Shown: piece after piece, positions 54,009 through 61,936 of the stretch | Position numbering within the stretch: position 1 is the stretch's first letter | Layout of the letters: every line of letters starts with the position of its first letter | From: JAJPJE01 sp963848375 | GTDB lineage: Bacteria > Acidobacteriota > Terriglobia > Terriglobales > Acidobacteriaceae | Reading direction: 5' to 3' | NCBI GenBank assembly: GCA_963848375.1 | Contig: CAWKDK010000028.1 | Location: 248,001-312,000 of the forward strand | DNA: 64,000 bases | Made by a program: the position numbers and the translations under genes | Notes under the pieces: generated by a model | Told to the model about the DNA's origin: nothing | The model's input: the letters and a program-made list of their open reading frames with translations, nothing else | Databases searched by the model: none

Positions 54009-54108
54009 GTTCGAGATGTCCAGCCAGCTCCAGACGATGTGTTGTTGTCCGTGCTGCAACATGTGTTGCATGACGCACATCTCTGGCCAGCGCAGACTTC
54101 GAATGTAA
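54007..54108 (+). CDS. Polycysteine leader peptide
   Basis: A 33-codon ORF (ATG at 54007, in-frame ATG at 54016, TAA at 54106-54108). Codons 12-21 read CCCPCCNMCC: seven Cys codons in ten, at 54040-54069 (TGT three times, then TGC, TGC, TGT, TGC), followed by MTHISGQRRLRM. No Shine-Dalgarno precedes either ATG, and the promoter geometry suggests translation from a leaderless mRNA starting at 54016. A strong terminator hairpin begins 22 nt after the stop, and the siroheme reductase gene starts 98 nt after the stop. Cys-codon clusters of this kind are used elsewhere as cysteine-supply sensors. The peptide itself is probably not functional. The Cys codons lie in a potential hairpin at 54051-54078. 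Confidence 0.75.
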   Translation: MFEMSSQLQTMCCCPCCNMCCMTHISGQRRLRM

Positions 54109-54130
54109 TATCAGTTAAATCAAGATTCCG

Positions 54131-54175
54131 AAGCCCACGTGCCAGAACTTACAGCATGTGGGCTTTTTGTTTTTG
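54131..54175 (+). terminator. Attenuator hairpin between leader and reductase gene
   Basis: AAGCCCACGTGC (54131-54142) pairs with GCATGTGGGCTT (54154-54165): 12 pairs, one G-T wobble, 11-nt loop, followed by TTTTTGTTTTT (54164-54174, the first two T shared with the stem). It lies inside the operon leader, 32 nt before the reductase ATG, so it must be conditionally bypassed. TCTGGC (54082-54087) in the leader ORF is complementary to GCCAGA (54141-54146) at the end of the left arm, a short candidate anti-terminator pairing. Confidence 0.85.
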
Positions 54176-54206
54176 CATCGGTTTTGCACCGGAAAAGACA
54201 GGACCA

Positions 54207-55907
54207 ATGGCCGAAATCAAGGAAACCAAAGCGCAGAAGGTGGAGCGGCTCAAACGGGAAAAGAATTCCTGGGAGCACCTCGACGAAATCCGCTCGTTCG
54301 CCCGCAACGGGTTCAGTTCCATCCCGCCCGAGTGGCTCGGAACGTATTTCCGTTCCTGGGGCGTCTACACACAGGGCGACGGCGCCGGAGTTACTGGTGG
54401 CGTGGGCGGCGAAGGGAAGTCGACGCAGTTTTTCATGGTGCGTATCCGCATCCCCAACGGTCTGCTCACTACGCAGCAGTTGCACACAGTCGCCAACATT
54501 TCGGAGAAGTACGCGCGCGGAGTCGCCGATATTACGGTGCGGCAGAACATTCAGTTGCACTGGGTGACGATAAAGTCCCTGCCGGACGTCCTTGATCATC
54601 TCTATCGCGTGGGCCTGACTACCACCGGCGCTTGCGGCGACGTGGCACGCGCTGTCACGGGCTGCCCGCTGGCTGGTCTCGATGCCGACGAAATCTACGA
54701 TGCGTCACCCATTGCCCTTGAACTCGATCGTCATTTCGCGGGCAACGCCGAGTTCTACAACCTGCCCCGCAAGTTCAAAATGTCCGTCACCGGCTGCCAC
54801 GTCTGGTGCTCGTATCCGGAGATCAACGACGTCGGCTTCACCGCCCTCACGCGCAAGCGTCTCAGCGGAGCAGAAACCGGATTCTCCGTTCGCATCGGCG
54901 GCGGTCTTTCCACCGAGCCCCATCTTGCTGTGCGATTGAATGCGTTTGTCCGGCCCGAACAGGTGCTGCCAGTAGCACGCGGCGTCGCCGAGATTTTTCG
55001 CGCCAGCGACGAGCTTCGGCAAAACCGCAAACAAGCGCGACTGAAGTATCTCTTCCTTAAGCACGGATACACTCCCGATAGCTTCCTCGCCGAACTGGAA
55101 GAGCGCATCGGTTTCAAGCTCGATCCAGCCGAACACGAAGATCCTCCCGCAGATGTTTATCGCGACCATGTTGGCGTTCACGCTCAGAAGCAGCCCGGAC
55201 TCTCATATGTCGGTGCCGCCGTTCTGCGCGGGCGCATTACTCCCGATCAGCTTCGCATCGCGGCCACGCTGGCCGAGCGTTTTGCCGATGGCCATATCCG
55301 CACCACGGTCATGCAGAACCTGCTGCTGGTGAATATCCCCAATCAGCACGCCGATCAGGTCGCGACCGAACTGCAATCCGCCGGACTGCCCGTGGGTGGA
55401 ACAACGTTCCTGCGTGGCACTGTCGCATGCACCGGTTCCGAATATTGCAAGCTGGCGCTCACCGAAACCAAGGGCTTCGCGCGCTGGCTCGTCAGCGAAT
55501 TGGAAGAACGTCTGCCCGGGTTCGACCAGCAGTTGAAACTGAACATCACCGGATGCCCCAACAGTTGCGGCCAGCATTGGATCGCCGACCTCGGCATTGA
55601 GGGCAAAAAAATCAAAGTCGATGGCCGTATGCAGGACGCTTATTACTTCTGCGTCGGCGGCGCCGTTGGCAAGTTCCAATCCATCGCACGTCCGGTCGGC
55701 TATCGCTGCCTGGCCACGGAGGTTCCCGACGCGATCGAGCGGCTGCTGAATCAGTTTCAGCTCGTGCGTTTACCGGGCGAGAACCTGCGGCAGTTCTTCG
55801 CACGCCACAGCAACGATGAGATTCGCGCGCTCCTCTCCGGAGAAATTCAGCCTCCTGTAGACCGCGACTTAGCTATCGGCTCGGTGCCGCAAGGGGTGGA
55901 AGGCTGA
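54207..55907 (+). CDS. Ferredoxin-dependent sulfite (or nitrite) reductase
   Basis: About 566 residues from the ATG at 54207, which follows AGGA; the frame is open further upstream but through the terminator. The siroheme-[4Fe-4S] ligands are in TVACTGSEYCKLALTETK and NITGCPNSCGQHW. The two ferrodoxin-like halves are seen at LTTQQLHTVANISEKYARGV with DITVRQNIQLHW and again at ITPDQLRIAATLAERFADGH with IRTTVMQNLLLV. Tyr54 in GVYTQ and Cys143 in GACGD appear to match the Tyr-Cys pair near the active site of mycobacterial NirA, a sulfite reductase. The Cys-codon attenuator upstream argues for sulfite as substrate, giving sulfide for cysteine synthesis. The stop overlaps the next start by 1 nt. 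Confidence 0.92.
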   Translation: MAEIKETKAQKVERLKREKNSWEHLDEIRSFARNGFSSIPPEWLGTYFRSWGVYTQGDGAGVTGGVGGEGKSTQFFMVRIRIPNGLLTTQQLHTVANISEKYARGVADITVRQNIQLHWVTIKSLPDVLDHLYRVGLTTTGACGDVARAVTGCPLAGLDADEIYDASPIALELDRHFAGNAEFYNLPRKFKMSVTGCHVWCSYPEINDVGFTALTRKRLSGAETGFSVRIGGGLSTEPHLAVRLNAFVRPEQVLPVARGVAEIFRASDELRQNRKQARLKYLFLKHGYTPDSFLAELEERIGFKLDPAEHEDPPADVYRDHVGVHAQKQPGLSYVGAAVLRGRITPDQLRIAATLAERFADGHIRTTVMQNLLLVNIPNQHADQVATELQSAGLPVGGTTFLRGTVACTGSEYCKLALTETKGFARWLVSELEERLPGFDQQLKLNITGCPNSCGQHWIADLGIEGKKIKVDGRMQDAYYFCVGGAVGKFQSIARPVGYRCLATEVPDAIERLLNQFQLVRLPGENLRQFFARHSNDEIRALLSGEIQPPVDRDLAIGSVPQGVEG

Positions 55908-56521
55908 TGTCCTTGCTGCCCATATTTCTGAAGCTTCGCGGTCGCAGAGTCCTCGTGGTCGGCGGAGGCAATGTCGCCGAGTCGAAGATCGAAAGCCTAT
56001 TGCTCTCGGAAGCCGAGGTTCACGTCGTCGCCCCTGAACTGAACGCCAACGTCTCCGAACTCGCCCGTGCAGGAAAGATCGCCTGGCGACAGAAATCTTT
56101 CGACCCCGCCGATCTCGACGGCATCTTCCTCGTGATCGCCGCAACCAACATTCCCGAAGTCAATCACCTTGTCTATCGTCTCGCTGAAGAGCGCTCGATT
56201 CTCTGCAATGCGGTCGACGATCCCGACTATTGCCACTTCTATTACGGAGCCGTAGTCCGCCGCGGTCCGCTGCAAATCGCAATCTCGACCGACGGGCTGA
56301 GCCCCGCATTAGCGCAGCGCCTGCGCCGCGAACTCGAACAGCAGTTTGGACCGGAATACGAGGCGTGGCTCGAATATCTCGGCGCTATGCGCGATCTGAT
56401 TCGCGCTTCCACGTCAGACGAGCAGCGTCGTAAGGAGCAGTTGCACGAACTGGTGAAGCCCGAGGCCTTTGCTGATTTTGTCAGCTCGCAAGATCATGTC
56501 GCCGTCGGAGGTAGCCGCTAA
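55907..56521 (+). CDS. Precorrin-2 dehydrogenase/sirohydrochlorin ferrochelatase (CysG N-terminal/Met8 type)
   Basis: A 204-residue protein that oxidises precorrin-2 with NAD and inserts iron to give siroheme, the cofactor of the upstream reductase. FLKLRGRRVLVVGGGNVAES is the NAD-binding start, then VHVVAPELN, IFLVIAATNIPEVNHLVYRL, LCNAVDDPDYCHFYYGAVVR and LQIAISTDGLSPALAQRLRR, all in the family order, with the catalytic Asp in AVDDPD. It starts one base inside the previous stop (TGATG) and ends one base inside the next start (TAATG), so all three are translationally coupled. Confidence 0.93.
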   Translation: MSLLPIFLKLRGRRVLVVGGGNVAESKIESLLLSEAEVHVVAPELNANVSELARAGKIAWRQKSFDPADLDGIFLVIAATNIPEVNHLVYRLAEERSILCNAVDDPDYCHFYYGAVVRRGPLQIAISTDGLSPALAQRLRRELEQQFGPEYEAWLEYLGAMRDLIRASTSDEQRRKEQLHELVKPEAFADFVSSQDHVAVGGSR

Positions 56522-57309
56522 TGGGCAAGGTCTATCTCGTTGGCAGTGGTCCTGGCGATCCCGAATTGCTTACCGTGAAAGCGGCGCGCATTCTGAACAC
56601 CGCCAACGTCGTTCTGCACGATTCACTCGTAAGTGCTGAAGTCCTCGCCATGATCTCGCCGCAAGCCGGGCTCATCAACGTCGGCAAGCGATGCGGCCAG
56701 AAACTGCTCACGCAGGACGAGATCAATTCACTACTTGTCTCGCTCGCCGCCTCGCACGAAACCGTTGTGCGCCTCAAGGGCGGCGATCCGCTGATCTTCG
56801 GCCGCGCTGGCGAAGAAATCGAAGCGCTGATCAATTCGGGAACGGAATTCGAGATCATTCCCGGCATCACCGCTGCCGTGGGCGCCGCTGCGGGCGCTAA
56901 AATATCGCTGACCGATCGCCGCGTCGCTTCCCAGGTGCTATTCACCACTGTGCAGCGCGGCGTGGGCGAAAGCACTGTCGACTGGGGCACGCTCACCGGA
57001 TCGACGACGCTCGTCATTTACATGCCGCAATCCGACTACGCGCATGTGGCCACTCTGCTGCGCGAGCGCGGATTGCCCGAAGACATGCCCTGCGTTCTTG
57101 TCTCGAACGCCAGCCGTGAAAACCAGCGAGTTTGCTGGACTCGAATTTCGAATCTGTCGGATGCCGAACGTCTGCCCGCACCCACCTTACTGATCGTGGG
57201 AAGAGTGGCGACGCAGGATCAGTCGTTAGTCGCTAGTCATTGGTCGTTCGCGAATGCTCACGAACCAAAGCGCGAACGTCTAGCGACCAACGACGAAAGA
57301 CTGAACTAA
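56521..57309 (+). CDS. cobA: Uroporphyrinogen-III C-methyltransferase
   Basis: A 262-residue SAM-dependent enzyme that makes precorrin-2 for siroheme. KVYLVGSGPGDPELLTVKAA is the signature start, VVRLKGGDPLIFGRAGEEIE the second, and IIPGITAAVGAAAGAKISLT the third. Core homology ends near residue 235 (LLIVGRVATQ). The last 25 or so residues (SLVASHWSFANAHEPKRERL then ATNDERLN) look like the translation of an intergenic repeat, with inverted TCGTTAGTCG/GTCTAGCGAC-type words at 57220-57310. Coupled to the precorrin-2 dehydrogenase. Product feeds the reductase upstream. Confidence 0.93.
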   Translation: MGKVYLVGSGPGDPELLTVKAARILNTANVVLHDSLVSAEVLAMISPQAGLINVGKRCGQKLLTQDEINSLLVSLAASHETVVRLKGGDPLIFGRAGEEIEALINSGTEFEIIPGITAAVGAAAGAKISLTDRRVASQVLFTTVQRGVGESTVDWGTLTGSTTLVIYMPQSDYAHVATLLRERGLPEDMPCVLVSNASRENQRVCWTRISNLSDAERLPAPTLLIVGRVATQDQSLVASHWSFANAHEPKRERLATNDERLN

Positions 57310-57323
57310 TTGAGGAGGATGAA

Positions 57324-57455
57324 GTGAGCTCTAACGATGCCATCGTATCGAAGAAGAATTTTCGTTTGCTCAGTCTCGACGGCTGGGCGGTTGCCCTTGC
57401 CCTCGCGGCTGCCCTGCTGGTGCGGCTCGGCGTGGTGAAACACATCCCCTGGTAA
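57324..57455 (+). CDS. Small single-helix membrane protein in the sulfite operon
   Basis: A 43-residue protein starting at GTG 57324, with GAGGAGGA at 57312-57319 giving a strong, well-spaced Shine-Dalgarno. It has a polar N-terminus (SSNDAIVSKKNFRLL) and one hydrophobic helix (GWAVALALAAALLVRLGVV) ending KHIPW. It lies between cobA and the YeiH-type exporter gene, 24 nt before the latter. I know no family for it. Position suggests an accessory subunit of the exporter. Easily missed by standard gene callers because of its size. Confidence 0.65.
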   Translation: MSSNDAIVSKKNFRLLSLDGWAVALALAAALLVRLGVVKHIPW

Positions 57456-57479
57456 TCAACAAAGAACGAAAGGTGACCC

Positions 57480-58565
57480 ATGGCAAACGCCATCGCCGTA
57501 CCTCGGCTGCAAACTGAAAATCCTTTTCTGCAGTTCGCGAAGCTGCTCCCCGGAGTTGCGTTGCTGGTCGCAATTGGTTATGCCGGCAAAGTGCTCGAGC
57601 AATCGATCGGCCGCTACACCAAAGCGCATCATCTCGTCGTCCCGAATATCGAGTATGTCCTCTGGGCGATTCTCATCGGCCTGGTGATCGCGAATACTGT
57701 TGGCGTTCCTCAGATCTTTCGCACCGGCGTCGCTACCTACGAGTTCTGGCTGAAGACCGGCATCGTGCTCCTCGGATCGCGCTTCCTGCTTGGCGATGTG
57801 TTGAAGCTCGGCGGCGTTAGCCTCGGTCTGGTCGCAATTGAACTGCTCGTCTCGCTCACCTTCATGACGCTACTCGGCCGCTGGTTCAAGCTGCGTCCAA
57901 AGTTGACCTCGTTGCTCGCCGTGGGATCTTCGATCTGCGGAGTGTCTGCCATCATCGCCGCTCAGGGCGCAATCGACGCCGACGAGGAAGATTCGTCTTT
58001 CGCCATTGCGGCGATCCTCGCGCTCGGTGCGCTCGCGCTGTTCACGTTCCCGCTGATCGGCCACGCATTGCACATGAGCGACAAAGCTTTCGGCTTGTGG
58101 TCCGGACTTGCCGTTGACAATACCGCCGAAGCGACCGCCGCCGGTGCGCTCTATTCCGACGCAGCAGCGAAGCTGGCCGTCCTGGCCAAAACCACGCGCA
58201 ACGCCATGATCGGATTCGTCGTGCTCGGTTATGCGATCTACTGGGCAACGAAAGGTCAGGCGCGCGAAGTGACCAACAAGGGCGCGTTCCTCTGGCAGAA
58301 ATTCCCGAAGTTCGTGCTCGGATTCCTGCTCATCTCGATCCTCGCTACGTACCAGGTCTTCAGCAAAGATCAGCTTGGCTCGCTCGCCAATCTTTCGCGC
58401 TGGGCGTTCCTTCTGACCTTCGCGGGAGTGGGTTTACGCACGAACCTTCGCGACATGAAAAAGCAGGGGCTGCGTCCATTTGCTGTGGGAGCAATCGGAG
58501 AAGTCATCATTGCGGTGTTCACGCTCGCACTAGTGCTGGGAGCGGAACGCATACTTCATTTCTGA
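57480..58565 (+). CDS. YeiH/UPF0324-family putative sulfate/sulfite exporter
   Basis: A 361-residue membrane protein with about ten helices. LLPGVALLVAIGYAGKVLEQ, LKTGIVLLGSRFLLGDVLKL, LLAVGSSICGVSAIIAAQGA with the conserved S-I-C-G-x-S-A, and DNTAEATAAGALYSDAA, then LLTFAGVGLRTNLRDMKKQG, follow the family order. Family members have been proposed to export sulfate or to take up or release sulfite or sulfonate; transport is not firmly proven. Placement behind the siroheme reductase genes fits handling of sulfite or sulfate. SD GAAAGG before the ATG. Confidence 0.88.
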   Translation: MANAIAVPRLQTENPFLQFAKLLPGVALLVAIGYAGKVLEQSIGRYTKAHHLVVPNIEYVLWAILIGLVIANTVGVPQIFRTGVATYEFWLKTGIVLLGSRFLLGDVLKLGGVSLGLVAIELLVSLTFMTLLGRWFKLRPKLTSLLAVGSSICGVSAIIAAQGAIDADEEDSSFAIAAILALGALALFTFPLIGHALHMSDKAFGLWSGLAVDNTAEATAAGALYSDAAAKLAVLAKTTRNAMIGFVVLGYAIYWATKGQAREVTNKGAFLWQKFPKFVLGFLLISILATYQVFSKDQLGSLANLSRWAFLLTFAGVGLRTNLRDMKKQGLRPFAVGAIGEVIIAVFTLALVLGAERILHF

Positions 58566-58584
58566 TGACGAATGATTACTTCGT

Positions 58585-58815
58585 TTATGCTTCGCGGCAA
58601 TAGCGGGACAGCTGGTGGGTGATTGGCGCCAGATGAAACGCCAGCGAGTTCATGCCAATGTGCGCCAGCGTAAAGCTCAGCGTCGAGACTCCGATGATCA
58701 CGGCGCCCAGTGCGAGGGTCACGCCCCACGTCGTCTGCGCCAGCGATACAAGTATCCGGCCACGCTGCGGGAGGGCTGCGCTCTGGGGGTCGGAAGTGAT
58801 GGCGATGCTCGACAT
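58585..58815 (-). CDS. Small membrane protein, unknown
   Basis: A 76-residue ORF with a hydrophobic stretch (TTWGVTLALGAVIIGVSTLS and LAHIGMNSLAFHLAPIT) and an ATG start. The amphipathic and hydrophobic pattern is protein-like, with no strong ribosome site. It is convergent with the exporter gene, 19 nt apart. I cannot name a family. The chance that it is a random ORF is real. Confidence 0.42.
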   Translation of the reverse strand: MSSIAITSDPQSAALPQRGRILVSLAQTTWGVTLALGAVIIGVSTLSFTLAHIGMNSLAFHLAPITHQLSRYCREA

Positions 58816-59050
58816 GATTCGTGCCTGAATCCATCTTCAGGGCACGCACCCAATGCGGCAACGGTACAACGGTAACCACAGCACCAAAGTAATGCCGAAT
58901 CGGCTTCCATTCTTTTCCGGGACGGGATTTGCCGCTGGAGGCGAACATTTCCTAAAGAGTCGCGAGCAGAGGTAGATCGCCTAAGTCGTGTGTTTTCAGT
59001 TAACAAGGGCAAGCGAGCCAGCAATCTGGGATTCGAAGCTCGTCAGGAGA

Positions 59051-59095
59051 GCCGCGAAGCGGCGTCATTCGTAAGCCCAGACCGTGAGGTCTGGG
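59051..59095. repeat. Two adjacent intergenic hairpins
   Basis: GCCGC-GAA-GCGGC (59051-59063) and CCCAGACC-GTGA-GGTCTGGG (59076-59095, perfect 8-bp stem) lie next to each other, 12 nt apart, in the 296-nt gap between a small membrane-protein gene and the end of the adenosine-deaminase gene. No T tract follows on either strand, so they look like repeat elements rather than classical terminators. Nothing else in 58816-59111 is recognisable. Confidence 0.6.
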
Positions 59096-59111
59096 TAGGG
59101 AATTGAGAGTC

Positions 59112-60157
59112 CTACAAGCCCTGGAAGGGCGGCACACAACTGGCGCGCCGTTCCTCCGGCAGGAACGACGCCGCAAACGAATTCCTCGCCAATTGCGCGA
59201 GCTGCGCGTCGGTGAATCCGAACGCCTCCTGCGCAATCTGATATTCGCGATTCAGCGTGGTCTCAAACATCTCCGGATCGTCGGTGTTCAACGTGACCAA
59301 CACGCCCGCATCGAAATAACGCTTCAGCGGATGATCCTCAATCCGTGCACAACACCCCGTTCGCAGATTGCTGCTCAGGCAAATTTCGACCGCGACTTGT
59401 TTCTCCGCCAATAACTCAACGAGCCGCGGATCCTGAATCGCCGTCAGCCCGTGCCCGATTCGCTCAGCATGCAGCAGATTCACAGCCGCAGCGATCGACT
59501 CCGGCCCTGCGCTCTCCCCGGCATGCACGGTCAGATCGCAGTCCTTGATCTTTCGCGTAAGCATACTCGCTCTCGAACCACTCGGCTGGACCGCGCACTT
59601 CGTCTCCGCCGATTCCCACTCCCACCACATTGCGATCGCGATACTGCACTGCTTTCTCGAAGACACGCTGTGCCGCTTCGGCTCCAAAGTGGCGAACGGC
59701 ATCGAAGATCCACAATAGCGATACGCCGAAATCTTTTTGACCTCGCTCGCGTCCTCGCTCCAGCCCTTCAAAGATCGGATCGAGTTCCTGCCCCCGCCAG
59801 TGAATCACGCCCACCGAAACATAAACTTCTGCATGCTTCACATTCTGCGCGGCTAGTTTCTGCATCAGCCGATATGCGATCAGCTCATAGTCTTCCGGCG
59901 TGCGCAGACGCTGGCTGACGGCCTTGAACGCCATCAGGAATCCAACGAAATCTTTGTATTGATAGAGCTCGCGAACTTCCGCTTCAGTCAGTTCCTTGCC
60001 GCTTTCCGGATCGAAGCCGTATTGATTGCCATCGCCAGGGAGAGGGACATTGTGCCGCCTGCTCAGCTCAACCAGAGTCGGCGGATCGACCGATCCTTCG
60101 AGATGCAGGTGCAGCTCAGCTTTGTGGAAGATGTTCGATGAAGGTGAGATCGGCCAC
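59112..60157 (-). CDS. add: Adenosine deaminase, two frameshifts
   Basis: Restored length is about 348 residues; deaminates adenosine, deoxyadenosine or a related aminopurine in salvage. Zinc-binding and catalytic motifs are KAELHLHLEGSVDPPTLVEL, LTVHAGESAGPESI with the catalytic Glu, AERIGHGLTAIQDP and LVTLNTDDPEMFETT. The start is a GTG at 60157 (VADLTFIEHLP). The frame breaks at 60124, where one extra base splits LPKAELH, and at 59535, where one extra T splits GLRLTVHAG. With both removed the protein is continuous. Ends CVPPFQGL. It follows the APC permease gene on the same strand. Could instead act on 6-aminodeoxyfutalosine or another purine; the family is not uniform. Confidence 0.9.
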
Positions 60158-60223
60158 AGGTCTATTTCAACACACGGCGACGCTCAAGAGGTTTTCCTTC
60201 GTGTTCCTTTGTGTCCTCTGTGG

Positions 60224-61864
60224 TTAGTTGGTCTTCGCGAACTCGCTATGCCGCCGGCTGTAGAACACGTAAATCACCAGTCCCAGCAGTAACCAGCCGA
60301 AGAATCGGATCCATGTGATCACTGTGAGGCCGGTCATCAGGCCGCCGCAGAGCACGACTGATATCAAGGGAAAGAACGGAACCAACGGAACTCTAAAGCC
60401 TCGCGGGCGATCCGGTTGCTTTCGCCGCAACAGAATAACGCCCAGCGAAACCAGCACGAATGCGAACAGCGTGCCGATATTCGAGAGATCGGCGGCGTCG
60501 CCGATATCAACCAGCCCCGCCGGAATTCCCACAGCGAAGCCTGCGATCCAGGTGGACCAGTGCGGGGTCTTGTAAGTCTTATGCACCGCGGAGAAGAGCT
60601 TTGGCAGCAGGCCGTCGCGCGACATCGCGAACCATATGCGCGTCTGACCGTATTGGAAGACAAGCAGTGACGACAGCATTCCCGTCAGCGCGCCAATGAT
60701 GATGATCGACTGGAAAATTGGCCGCGTGCCCAGTGCTTTCAGAGCGTAAGCGACTGGCGCCTCAGCCGCAGCGCCCGAGATGAACGTGGTGTAACGCATC
60801 ATGCCCAGCAGCACCAGTGCGACGCCCACGTAAAGAATCGTGCAGACGATCAGCGACATGATGATGCCGAAGGGTATGTCCTTCTGCGGATTCTTCGCCT
60901 CTTCGGCGGCCGTCGAAACCGAATCGAAGCCAATGTACGTGAAGAAAATGATGGCGCCGCCAGTCACGATTCCCGCGAATCCCGACGGCGCAAATGGATG
61001 CCAGTTCGCCGGACGCACCAGCATGCCGCCAACAACCAGGAACGTCACGATCGCGCCAATCTTGATCGCGACCATGATGTTGTTCGTCTCCGCCGACTCG
61101 CGCACGCCGCGTATCAGCAGCACCGTCAAGACGAAGACAACTAGGAACGCCGGAACATTGAAGTACGCGCCCGTCCAGTGGCCACCCGCCCACACGGAAC
61201 TCGACCAGTGATCGGGAAGATTGATTCCAAACGAGCTTAACTGTGCCTTCAGATAACCGCTGAATCCAACCGCAACCGCAACGTTGCTGACCGCATATTC
61301 GAGGATCAGGTCCCAGCCAATGATCCACGCGAAGATCTCGCCCAGCGTCGCGTAAGAATATGTATACGCACTGCCGGCAATTGGGATCATCGATGCCAGC
61401 TCCGCATAGCAAAGCCCGGCAAAACTGCACGCCGCCGCAACCAGGATGAACGAAATCGCGATCGCCGGACCCGCAGGCGGCCGTCCATGCATCAATGCGC
61501 CCGAGATGCTTCCATGCTGGATCAGGTTCGCAAACAGATCCAGAACCTGCGCGTGCAGAATCGACGGAATCTCGAAGTGCTCGCCTGCCGCGGCAGTTCC
61601 CGTAAGCACGAAGATACCGGAGCCAATGATCGCCCCGATGCCCAGCGCCGTCAGGCTCCATGGCCCCAGGCTCTTTTTCAGCCGATGTTCGGGATTCTCC
61701 GAATCGGAGATGAGCTTATCGATGGACTTACAGGCAAACACCTGCTTGCCAGAGGTGGATGTGGATTCTGTCGTAGCGGTTCCGTGTGCCAAGAGTGGCT
61801 TCCGATCCAAGCGGGTTTCGTCGCCGTCGCGGGACGTGGTCCTGTTGGGAGGGAATGATAGCAC
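60224..61864 (-). CDS. APC-family amino-acid permease (CAT-like)
   Basis: A 546-residue protein with 12 or so helices. KKSLGPWSLTALGIGAIIGS then GIFVLTGTAAAG is the first-helix motif of cationic-amino-acid-transporter-like permeases, with the G-S-G-I-F unwound segment. CSFAGLCYAELASMIPIAGS and AIIFFTYIGFDSVSTAAEEA follow. The first 55 residues are a cytoplasmic extension; an ATG nearer the first helix is not available with a good ribosome site. Probably takes up amino acids or polyamines. 66 nt upstream of the adenosine-deaminase start on the same strand. Confidence 0.88.
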   Translation of the reverse strand: MLSFPPNRTTSRDGDETRLDRKPLLAHGTATTESTSTSGKQVFACKSIDKLISDSENPEHRLKKSLGPWSLTALGIGAIIGSGIFVLTGTAAAGEHFEIPSILHAQVLDLFANLIQHGSISGALMHGRPPAGPAIAISFILVAAACSFAGLCYAELASMIPIAGSAYTYSYATLGEIFAWIIGWDLILEYAVSNVAVAVGFSGYLKAQLSSFGINLPDHWSSSVWAGGHWTGAYFNVPAFLVVFVLTVLLIRGVRESAETNNIMVAIKIGAIVTFLVVGGMLVRPANWHPFAPSGFAGIVTGGAIIFFTYIGFDSVSTAAEEAKNPQKDIPFGIIMSLIVCTILYVGVALVLLGMMRYTTFISGAAAEAPVAYALKALGTRPIFQSIIIIGALTGMLSSLLVFQYGQTRIWFAMSRDGLLPKLFSAVHKTYKTPHWSTWIAGFAVGIPAGLVDIGDAADLSNIGTLFAFVLVSLGVILLRRKQPDRPRGFRVPLVPFFPLISVVLCGGLMTGLTVITWIRFFGWLLLGLVIYVFYSRRHSEFAKTN

Positions 61865-61936
61865 TACTCAATGCTGCCGCGCGGATTCCAATTGCCACAG
61901 AGGCAGAGAGCAGATTGTGCGATAGGAATTGGTAAG

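Noticed and set aside
54039..54206. N-terminal extension of the reductase starting upstream of the hairpin
   Set aside because: The frame is open but would run through a terminator hairpin and T tract and has no homology; the ATG at 54207 fits the family start.
12954..60157. Programmed ribosomal frameshifting as an explanation for the split genes
   Set aside because: No common slippery sequence or downstream structure; sites differ and hit housekeeping genes, so indel errors are simpler.
60762..61661. 299-codon minus-strand ORF inside the permease gene
   Set aside because: Alternate frame of the APC permease, which has the family motifs.
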